Shown here: in pieces, positions 24,230-35,600 of the stretch
Numbering within the stretch: position 1 is the first letter of the stretch
Layout: every line of letters begins with the position of its first letter
From: Acestrorhynchus altus
Lineage: Eukaryota > Chordata > Actinopteri > Characiformes > Acestrorhynchidae
Assembly (NCBI GenBank): GCA_034509495.1
Contig: CM067511.1
Coordinates: 447,941 to 511,940 of the forward strand
DNA: 64,000 bases
Direction: 5' to 3'
Position numbers and translations under genes: made by a program
Notes under the pieces: generated by a model
Databases searched by the model: none
Seen by the model: only the letters and a program-made list of their open reading frames with translations
Told to the model about the DNA's origin: nothing

Positions 24230-24660
24230 CGACCATCAGCTGTGGCTAGAGCTTCCTGTAGGTCTGTGGAGAACATTTTAGGATTGTTGGATCATCTTTA
24301 CTCTGCCAGCGCTTTCAGGTTCTGCTCTGGGCTGAACTTGTAGGACGGCTCCGATCTGGTCAAGGGCAGATGTAAATGTTCTCCACTTGTAAATGATGTT
24401 CTGGACAGTGGAACGGATGATTTCTAATTGTTCTGAGATCTTTATAGGTCCTTCTCAAACTTATTTGCATCTACAACCTTCTTTTTGAAGACCTCAGAGA
24501 GCTCTTTGGATCTGATCATGATGACCTAATTTACCTAACAGTCAAGAGCAAACCAAACTAACGTCTGAGGTTTAAATAAGAGTCTCCTCCAAAGTCCTCT
24601 CTAACGATGGTCTGATCAGTTGATGTTCTGCACCTGGTTCTAATTTAAGCATTTTAAGTT
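24230..24660 (-). mobile_element. Tc1-like transposon fragment (5' half)
   Basis: The minus strand matches the 5' half of the Tc1-like copy at 42450-42880, including the helix-turn-helix region of the transposase and the non-coding flank. Stops and gaps mark it as dead. Confidence 0.65.
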
Positions 24661-24802
24661 AGATGTGTGTGTGTGGTGTGTGTGTGTGTGTGTTGCTGAT
24701 ATTGCCATTTATCCAGACATAGGTGTGATCGTCACCTCACACACAGTAGTTTCTATGAGTGTCACTTCACACCTGCATTACCACTGCCCACTCCCAGTGA
24801 GT

Positions 24803-24863
<61 letters not shown>

Positions 24864-25545
24864 CAGTAGAGTGTGAGTGGTGGTGTTAGGTACTGTAATG
24901 TGAGAGGAATCACACTGGACTGGATCCATAGTTTACTGGTGCCAGAATGACTCAGATCAGATCAGAGATGGTTCCGTCAGACGGGCGCGGTCATCTTCAG
25001 TAGACTTGGTCAGATTTGATTATGTCAGTTCAGGTGGACGTGATCAGAGCTGGTGGTGAACTCACCGCGTGTTCTCCATCAATCAGTGTTGTAGAGCTTC
25101 AGCAGAGATCTGTTTGGAACGGTCTACAGTTGAACCCAGCGCTGAGGATAGGGCTGCCCACTAATGAATGGTTGTAGAACATCTGAGATGAAGAAAGCTG
25201 GACCTGTGACTGGGTCAGTGTGGAGGATCTGGTGAGGAACGTGAAGAGGCTTGAGTGTCATGGCTGAGTATTTAAAGCTGGAACTGAAAATCTGAATAAG
25301 AGCTTTGTGTTCTTCTGTCTGAACACATACTGGTTCTGTTTCTGTTCCCTTCACAGTGTTGAAGTTCTAGGTGCTGAAATGTGTGTGAGTGTGAAGTGTG
25401 TTATCTAAAGGTGTAAACACACACTGTTTACACTGAAGCTGATTCAGGGGCAGGTTCACCTCTAAACACCTCAGAAGTGCTAAACATGTCATAGCACAGC
25501 TCTCATCTACCATCTGATAGGATACACACTCCAGGCAATGTTTTC

Positions 25546-25604
<59 letters not shown>

Positions 25605-27522
25605 AATGTTATTTTCTGATTTTATTTTCTAAATTAAAAGTCTTTAACAGTTTAAAGTGTTTCTAGTCCTTATAAGACAAACATGGTCAAATATTTGAAT
25701 TCTGTTCATACTGTATGAACAGGTTCCAGTAATCTAGGATCTCCTGATCAGAACATCTGCTATGTGTCACTGTTTCCTATAAAAAAACTTTTGTTTTGGT
25801 GAATAAAAGTCAAACCACGTAAACATCTCACAGAATCAGCCTCCAGACGTGTGGCTCTGGGCCCAGTTTCGTGGTCTTAACTGGTAGAGGGACTACCTGC
25901 TCTCTCTGTGTCCGCAGGTACTTTAGTCTCATCTGCTGATCTTCGGGCAGTGAGGGGGTTAAAGGATGAACAGAAAGATGGACGAGGCGGAGGAGAGGAT
26001 GATGACGGTGGAGAGGGAGAGATAGAGGCGAGAAGAAAGGAGGAGGAGGGCAGGCTGAGTTTGGTGGGGGTGGGGTGGGTTTTGGGGGTGTGTGAAAGCT
26101 TTTGAATGACTCTCGGACTGAAAAGCCTTTTATTCAGAAACCCAGCGGAACCTGTTGTCATGGTAATGGACTCTCAAAGTCCAGCACATCCATCACACAC
26201 ACACACACACACACACACACCCAGCCAACGACCAAACACAGACCACCTGCACCACAGGCCATAGCATTAAAGCGATAGTTCTCCAGACTCCTCCCACTTC
26301 TACCCCACACGTCATCCATCAGTCAGAACATCGAGTGTGTTTACGCTCAATCCAACCGTTCGGGAATTCTGCTGGGATCTGATTATTCCAGCCAATTAAG
26401 AATCAAATAGATCCGAACTTTATCTCGACCTCTCGGGTCACGCAGTCTTTAATCTGACGTCTCTGCTTTCTCAGTCTGCACACGTGAAGACAGATCGCTG
26501 CAGCGCAGGCCGTGATTCACGCAGCTCCACAGTTAAAGATTTAAATATGATTCCTCTTCCACACGAGGTTTGATCAGATCGAGACTCGCTGTTAAAAACG
26601 CTGCAGCACGAAGGTTTACGTCAGGTTTACATCTCTGGACTAATTCTGTGGGATGATTGTGAAGTTGGACTTCAGTTATTCACCACAACAGGTTTTCATC
26701 ACATCCTACATTCCTCAATTTACAGATTTGATTTTTGATTTTTTTTGCTTAAAGACCAAAACGTTTCTCAGAAATCCTGTTGGAAATTGATTTGTGATCA
26801 GACTGACGAGGATATTTATAGTAGGTTCTTCAAAATACCTGAAAGGGGTCCAAATATATGTGGAGCACAGGTGTAGCTTATCTTGGTGTATATTTGAACA
26901 GTGTAACTGCAGGTGTAGTGTATGATGGGTGTTTGTGTATGTAAACTTTGTAGGATGTGTGTGTAACAAAGCGTTTAATAGATATTTAAATCAGTAGAAC
27001 AGCAGGTTTAGTGTGGAACAGTGCACTGTGCAGTACACCGGTCCTTCAGTCAAATCGGTACCCTGTGTAACACTGCCCCCATGTGGAGTAAACATACAAC
27101 TGCGTCTGAGATCAGTACGGATCTACATTCAGTTTCATTATTAAAGATCATTGATGAACTAATGAGATTTAAATATTTAAGATCATTAATTCATTTCTTG
27201 AATGCCGTGCATCGTTTGATGCTGAAGGCAATAGAACACAGGATTCATAATCTGATCAAACTCCATCTCAAACTGTAATGATATGAAATGACTAAATGTC
27301 CTCGGTCTTATTACTCTTTATCTGCTGTAATGATGTAAACAGACCCGTGCGGGAAAATGAGTCTCATCTTACAAATGATCATGAAAGAGCCGAACTCAGA
27401 GTGATGATTCAGTTTGGAGCTTTATTAGTCACCTTCTCCCCCAATGAAAACATGTATAAAAGAATAATAAATAGGTTCTGCTGCTTATGAAAACCTGTTT
27501 TGCACCCTAAGTGGACCTCCGA

Positions 27523-27537
27523 CCACTAGATGGCGGT
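27523..27537 (+). promoter_or_regulatory. CTCF-like motif CCACTAGATGGCGGT
   Basis: A strong match to the CTCF core lies between sox19 and the 3' end of eif4a1. A second good match (CCAGATGGCGCT, minus strand) occurs at about 35088-35099 in an eif4a1 intron. Binding is inferred. Confidence 0.45.
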
Positions 27538-28317
27538 AGAGCTTCTAAACATTCCCACTGAAGGCTTCACGTTCCTGTACTTAAGGTCGGGCCGGAATCA
27601 TCTTCAGTATTTGTGTAATTTGTTCAAATGTGTGGGTCGGTTCTGGCTCATCATGACCACAACAGAACCCACAATCCGTTGTGGCGTACGCTAAAACAGC
27701 GGTAATGAATCCGAATTGCGTTGGATTGTAAAACTCCGTTCAGAGTTAAACGGCGCAGACCGCAGTTAGCATCAGCGTTGGTAAAATGCCAATCCTGATT
27801 CAGCTCACAGTTAGCTGCGTTAGCGCGTTCGGCCGTAACCGACCGTAAGCGCTGATGATGTAAATACGAAGTGCTCAGGTGACACTCGCCTGTCGGGCGG
27901 AGCTGCTTTGCAGACGGCGTCCGTTTAAATCGCAGGACTGATTTGGAAAAGGGCCGGATACTCGGACCAACGTCGACGTTAGGATGCAAACTGACTCGGA
28001 GGGAGGAAACGGTGGGGCGGCGCACAAGTCAGGGTTTCAGAGTTCTGTAATGGAGCGTAAAGCTAATGTAGCTAACGAGCAGTGGAAGCGTCTGCCCCAC
28101 CAGTGAGCGCGCGACGAGCTCCGCAACCAGCACTACTGTTTCTCATGCTGTACAAATGTGGGCACAGCGCCAACCGGTGGGGATCAGCTTCCACTGCTGT
28201 AAATCTGATTTTGCTTTAAGCTTCAGTGGGCGGGGTTTAGTGAGGAAACCCTGATTTGTGCGCCACCCTCAGGATGAAAGGGGGGTACGGAGACTGTTCC
28301 GTGTTCTGATTGGCTCT

Positions 28318-29656
28318 TTAGATGAGGTCGGCCACGTTCATGGGCATCTCCTCAACGGTGGTGTTATAGAAGGTCTCGATGTCGCGCAGTGTTCGCTTGT
28401 CGTCCTCGGTCACCATGTTAATGGCCACGCCCTTCCTGCCGAAACGGCCTCCTCTGCCAATCCTGCCAATCAGAGGACAATTTAAATATACTGGTTTGCA
28501 GCTACACTCAGGTTCTCCACATGTTCCTGCTTAGGCAAAAGGTCCTTCATGTGAAAAGTGTGACTGAAATGACATTCTGAACATTACACAACCTGACGGA
28601 TTTAAACAGCTTGAAAACACAAGCCATTCCTCTGCGCAGAGACACACACACACACAGAGGTGTATGTGGGCTGAGTTTTAGATGTGGACAGGGATCAGGA
28701 GCCCAGCCACAGTGGAGACCAGCCTCTCACTCTACCAGACAACTACTGCTCTAGAGCACTAGGAGGCGCCGAAGAGCCCGAGGAGTCTGGAGCCCTGCTG
28801 TCCTCCCACATTCTTCAGAACAGCAGCTAACCCTAACTGAGCAGCCGGTCACACAGCCGGTCACACAGCCGGTCACACACTGCATTTTAAACAGGTCTGC
28901 TTTGACTGCTTGTCCATGGCAGGAGGGGCGTGGCCTGCAGTCAGTAATCCGTTTAGCTCTGTTCACCAGCGCGTGCACAGTGGCTTTAAGGAGCAGCAGT
29001 AGTGAAAAGGGCTCCGTGTTTACCTGTGAATGTAGTTCTCCCGATTGGTCGGCAGGTCATAGTTGATGACCAGAGACACCTGTTGGACATCAATGCCTCT
29101 AGCCTGCAGGAGAAAGATCAGAGTAAGTGACACTGACACTAGTGCACAACACTAAGCACATGCAGTGACGCGTTTGATTAAGAATGAAGGATTCGATATA
29201 AACCAGTAACAGTGTAGTGCCGCACTACTGCGGGATTAACGGTGTGTATGTGGGCTGAGTTTTAGATGTGTACAGGGATCAGGAGCCCAGCCACAGTGGA
29301 GACCAGCCTCTCATTCTATCAGACACAACTACTGCTCTAAAGCACTAGGAGGCGCCGAAGAGCCCGAGGAGTCTGGAGCCCTGCAGGACGAGTGCTGGGG
29401 TGTTTACAGAGCGGTGTGAGGGACAGACTGGTGGAACGCCCGAACAGTTACTGTGTTTTAAATGCAGACAGGAGTGCGCACTCACCAGCAGATCAGTGGT
29501 AATGAGGACCCTGCTGGACCCAGAACGGAACTCCCTCATGATCACGTCACGATCCTTTTGGTCCATATCTCCATGCTGAGAGAGAAACACACACACAGGT
29601 AACAGCTCGCACATCCACCGTGCTGACAAAACTCCCCCGTGTGCCTCTGCATTTCT

Positions 29657-29689
<33 letters not shown>

Positions 29690-32600
29690 CCACACACACA
29701 CACACACCCCCCTTCCCACTCCTGAAAAGGGGAGGGAAAGGAGGTATGACTGTATGCTAGGACTGGTTCATCTGTGCGTCTGTACGGAGGGTGAAGAGCT
29801 AACGGTGTGCTTTGATGGAGGAAAAATAGAAACATGGCTCGTATGACGGCAGACCTGCAGTGGATATGATGGGCACTGTAACGTGGTCCAAAGACCTCCT
29901 TATGATGGCAAATAGTGGACATATTCCGTCTGCTGTGTGAAGTGTCCCAAATCAGGACACCACTTAACAGCAGTGTGGACGCAGACACCGCGAATAACCC
30001 CGGACAGCCTCGTGCCGCCGAGTTACAGTACATGAGAGGACGGTTCAGCAGTGGGTTCTCACCAGAGCAGAGACGGTGAAGTCCCTGGCGTGCATTTTCT
30101 CAGTCAGCCAGTCGACCTTCCGGCGAGTGTTGATGAAGATCACAGCCTGGGTGATGGTCAGAGTCTCATACAGATCACACAGAGTGTCCAGCTTCCATTC
30201 CTAACACACAAGAGAAAGACCAGTTAATCCCACCGCAGAGACACATTCACTACGACAAACATGTCCACACTCACACATCCGTTACAGCGCTCATCGTCTG
30301 TGCAGGGTTTCTCTGCAGAGTGGGTTTGGTTTCTTAGACTAACTGTGAGTGACGTGGTAAAGACAAGTCTAATTCGAAGTGTTTTCAGAGCCGCAGATGT
30401 CCAGAGAGCGGTGAAGCGGCACACTTCGGTTTACCACATTCACAATATCCAGGAGGAAGTTCTGAACCACCAGAACTCATGCAGCCAGTGTGGTGAAGAG
30501 CATTCAGTCCCACTTCCTGCGTTTTATCTGAGCTTCTCTGTAAAAAGACGTTTGTAAAGTCAAACACGCAGATCACACAGCTGTGGGCTGAGTTTTAGAT
30601 GTGGAGAGGGATCAGGAGCCCAGCCACAGTGGAGACCAGCCTATCACTCTCCCAGACCACTACCACTCTAAAGCACTAGGAGGCGCCGAAGAGACTGAGG
30701 AGTCAGGAGCCCTGCAGGCCGAGCGCTGGGGTGTTTATACCGACTGAATTAACCAAGCTGATCCTCAGATTTGACAGGTAAATCAGTGGAATCCAGCGGC
30801 GCTCAGCGGCCGACGGTCCAATATCACACACACACACTTAGAAACCCCAGTTTTACTTTGAAGTGTAACTGTAGTTATGCTTACACCCAAAAAATGTTTG
30901 ATGATTTTATAGGGATGTTGCTATAGAAACAAAATGGTGTAATTTCAGTTTAACTATCAAACTGAAGGACTTTCAGTAGAATGCTCGATGACTGAATACC
31001 GTGTCCATGTAAACTACGTGTCACTGTAATAACAGTGTAGTAACTAATGAAAAACCCCTTTAATCCAGAACACGGTCAGCAGAACCGCTCTCACCTCCTT
31101 CTCCACGTTGATGTAGAACTGGCGAATTCCCTCCAGGGTCAGCTCGTCTTTCTTCACGAGGATACGCACAGGCTCACGCATGAACTTGGTGGTGACCTCC
31201 AGCACCTCCACAGGCATGGTAGCCGACAAGAGCACCACCTACAGGCCAACAGACAAACCCCACAGTTGCCTTCAGGAAAGGAGTGAAGTATGAAATGCAG
31301 CCGTTTGGTTTGTGATCAGTCCTGAACTCCTCTACACACGGCGTTCCCTGATACAGCTCTGACACGGTTATTTCATAAACACTCCACTGAGGAGTCTCTC
31401 GCTCTGACGATTCAGCCACTGACCTGCGTGCTGCTGGGAAGCTTCTGGAAAATCTCGTAGATCTGGTCCTTAAAGCCGCGACTCAGCATCTCGTCGGCCT
31501 CGTCCAGAACAAACATTTTAATATTTTTGGAAGCTGAGGAGGAAACGGATGTTACCAACAGAGGAACAGGCGGCATCGTGGAAAGCAAACCAGTTACACC
31601 ATGTTATTACCGAACACCGGTAAACTAATCAGCTACTGGATCAACCTGCTGTTTAATTAAGAGCACAAGGTAACAGGAACACGCAGCACATTTACAGCCA
31701 GTGTCTGGACATTAAGACATTTTTTAAAGACACGCCTACCTCAGTACCAGCAGGGGACACGCCCACCAGGCCTGGGAAGTGCATGTTGGAGTGTTCAGGG
31801 TCAGTTTATGGAGGCGGGGCTTAGTGAGGAATAAGCAGTATAGAAAGCAACTAGACTTGATTCATGTTGCCATGGTGACTGAGGCTGTTAAGGTGTAAAA
31901 GGGTGCCGTCCACCGGGAGAAGAACAAAGATCCATTTGATCAAATGAGGCGGAGTCATGGCTGAAAAAACTGACATATTAGGGGACAACTTCACTCGCTA
32001 ATGATAACTAATCTGTGTGTGTGTGTGTGTGTGTGCACGCTGTGGACACAGTGGAGAACACCCTCTCGTCGTGGGAAATCCATGGAGACGTCAGCGGTGC
32101 TCACCAGCAAACCGAATCCATGATTCTACCACAGTGTACGTAAGCTACGCTGACGAGTCGCTCTGAGGAACCGTCGCGTTTAGGCCAGCCGGTGTTCTCA
32201 GTTCTGCTGTAACACTGTTACACTGCTATGTTACAATTGAACAGCTGCTCTGTACAGAATCTGTCTCTGTACAGAATCTGTCTCCACTGCCCAGGGACGC
32301 CCCGGCTCTCCTGTCTCACTGATAAGAGCTCTTGGAACGAGATTCAGTGCAGGGCAGCCAATCGCAGCACAGCTCATTCTAGCTCATTCGAATCTAAAGA
32401 CCGTCTCGCTGAAGTGAACAGCAGGAAAGCGAAAGTGTACGTACAGAGGAATTTGCGGCTCAGCATGTCGAAGACGCGACCTGGCGTTCCCACGACGATG
32501 TGCGGAGCCTCCGCCTGCAACTTGGCCACTTCGTTACGCACGTTGGTGCCACCGATACAAGCGTGGCAGTTTGCACCCATATAGTCTCCGAGAGCCATCA

Positions 32601-35600
32601 CCACCTTCTGGATCTACGGGAGAAGTTAATGTTCAGTCATTTTCACAAGCTGTAGTTGTTTACAGTGTGACTGCTGTAAGACAGAAGAACCCGTGTGCTG
32701 TGGACGGAGCTGCACGAGGATGACTGGGCTCTAAAAACATAAGCACACTCATACTGGTCTAGCAGCAGCAGCAGCAGAAATCCCAGTCTACAGGACCTTC
32801 AGAACGGACGGACAGCCGGCAGCTTTCACGGGTTGTGAACGAAACGCCGCTCCTTCACCACCATCTTCACCTTCACTCTGCTCCATACGCTGAGGGTCTG
32901 CGAGAGCTCTTCACTTTGGGCCGCGGTTCTGAGGAGTGTCCTGTAGACTGGGATTTGTGCCGCTGCTGATAGACCAGTGACGCTCCCACTCCTGAAAATT
33001 CAGCTCCTTCCTTCACACGGTGTCCTTCAGCCCAACGACGTCACTTTCAGCCAATCATTAACATCTGCTTTCTGACCCATTTTACACACATTCATCGAGA
33101 CCTTCCCTGCACCACACCAGCTCCAGCAGGTATTCAAAGCCTCATCCACACATTGCAGTGCCACCTGCAGGAGCGTACGTTACTACCCTCACAAATGGAC
33201 ATCACTGACCAACAGACCGAACGGAAAAGTTCCAAAACAACCTGGAATTAAATCTTCACAACAGCGTCTGCTGAAAGGCTTTGTCCTATCGCTGTAAGGG
33301 AGCCGTTTTGGAGACACCAGTTTCCAGAACATTCCATTGATTAAAGTCCTGTCAGTGTAAACTGGTTTGAAGCACATTTGTTCTGAAGGTTCTATAAAAC
33401 ACCAAGTACTATACGGGACCTGTGCATGGGAAACCCCTCCGAGGGTTCAGTGGCAGCTGTGGCTAAAATATAATCTCCTGGAGTTTCCATGACTAGAAAA
33501 ATGGTCTCCAAACTTGAGTCCAGACCAATTAGTTCTGGTTTAGCATGATGCACTAGAACTTTGTCCCGTCCTCATCTCCTGCATGGGCGGAGTCTCCCTA
33601 TACTAAACACTGATTGGTTTGTCAAGCACGGGACATCGAATGTCAGGTTTTCAACGTGACAAGTTTCACCTTTCCAGGTGTTTTGCTAAATCCATCTCCC
33701 TTCAGGTGCACGCGTCACATGGCGGAGTTGGCGTGGCAGATCCCCCTCAGATTCCTTCAGCGTGTTTATAAGGGTTCATCTACAGCTACAGTAGACAGAG
33801 GAATCACCAGCATGGTGGTCTGTTGAAGCCGTGCTGCTGTGAGATACATGTGGACCTCAGCCCAACACCGGTTCTTTTAGATTCCATTACGCCTCAACTT
33901 CCTGTCCTGGTCCAAAAGTGCAAGACATCCAAAAAAACGTCACTTCAAACCAATCCCGGCTCAGATGAGGTGGCCCGAGAACACCTCTTTAGGTCTGAAC
34001 ATAATAGGGTCCTTTGCGGGTCCAACTGCGGAGCCTGGCACTTTACACGCCCGCTATTTCAGTAAACCAGTACAGCCCCACAGGTCAGACACCTTTATAA
34101 ACGTCAAAACCAGTACTGAGCTGCTCTAACCAGTCCCAGGGTAAAGCTATCGGCCCCAGGTCCAGACAGAGGGTGTGTGCTGCAGTACTGACCTGCTGGG
34201 CAAGTTCCCGGGTTGGGGCCAGAACCAGCGCCTGCGTAGCCCTCAGCTCTGGGTCCAGCTGCTGCAGGATGGAGATGGCAAAGGTGGCAGTTTTACCTGT
34301 TCCAGACTGAGCCTGCGCAATCACATCGTAACCTGCAAAAACAGACGCCATTACCAACAAATCAAAACCGCCGTCTCGCCGCAACCTTCACGCCGCTGTA
34401 CGTGGAACCTGACATGTTCAAGACTTCTAGCAGGTCCTGAATTTATGATCTGCAACTTGGGAGGTGGAACTTCAGCCTTCTGGACTTGTTCCAGAACCTC
34501 CTCCAGGCACATCTGTCTGCCCACGTGATGAACAGGACGAGGAAGAGGTCCAGTTCTGATGACCCGTCTGCAGCTACGCAGCTCCGTAAGTAGGGGCACC
34601 GAAGCTCCGCCCATAACCATCATTACACATTTATTCCTGTGCCAGCCACCATAGAACATCTGTGGGCTCCACCCACACGGGATGTGTCCACCCGCTGGCT
34701 CTGGAATCATTTAGGAGACGATTTGACCTACAGACGAACTTGTCGACTGTAAAAACCGGCTGTTCTATGTTCTCTTTACACACATTCTCCATTAGTGCCT
34801 CCTACAACCGGCGCGTTAGTCACTGGCTGAACTTTAAACAGCGAGGAGGAACGAGACCGTTTCACGATGGTTCTGCACAATGGCGCAGGCAAGAGATACG
34901 ATATTCTAAATTTTAGAGCTCATCTTCGCGTAAACATCTGTCGCACGCACTTTCAAAATATGCAAAAAAAATGGTGGGTGGAAGACTCACTGACCACCTC
35001 ACTACTGACCACAACGGATCTTAATGGATCAGGTTTCAGCCAGTTTAACCTCAATCCTGTTCCGATTTTCAGTTACGGTGTTCAGAGCGCCATCTGGTGA
35101 TGCCGTTAACATATTTCCAGTGGCAGCCATGAGGGTAAAGAGACTCAGTGAAGCTGTTTTACAGTCGAACATGGAAACAATGTAATATCTAAACCTGTAT
35201 AAAGCCTTTGTGGACACAGAGCTGATTAACGGGCAGGAGAAGGTCTCTGTTTATAACCCAGCTCTGAAGAGAGTTCAGAACCGAGGTCCGGTCAACACCA
35301 ATACCAACACGGTACTGACAGCCCACCCGGTGTGTTCACTCTCTTTCCCACCCTCCGACACCCAGGTCATCCCGGATCTCAGCCTGTCTCTCTGATGTCT
35401 CATCATGGATGGCAGCCCATCACCTCAAACTCAACCCCAGCAAGACCGAACTGCTATTCATTCCTGGAAGCACTGGTCCTCACCCTGACCTCACCATTTC
35501 CCTGAGAACTCACTGGTCACTCCATCTGCTGAAGCACGCAGTCTTGGTGTAGTAGTGGATGACCAGTTATCGTTCACAGGTCATGTTGCAAACCTGACTT

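Larger units (their letters stand above)
23226..28317. other. intergenic region upstream of sox19 and downstream of eif4a1
   Basis: This holds the sox19 5' flank, a (CA)n tract (23486-23528), a 20-bp minisatellite, Tc1-like debris, (CA)n tracts at 24806-24860 and 25551-25602, and a CTCF-like site at 27523. A TTTATT at 27421 is AATAAA on the minus strand and could end the eif4a1 transcript. I see no other gene. Confidence 0.55.

Noticed and set aside
27651..28025. 124-codon minus-strand frame downstream of eif4a1
   Set aside because: No recognisable motif, no splice context, and it lies in the probable eif4a1 3' UTR or intergenic DNA.
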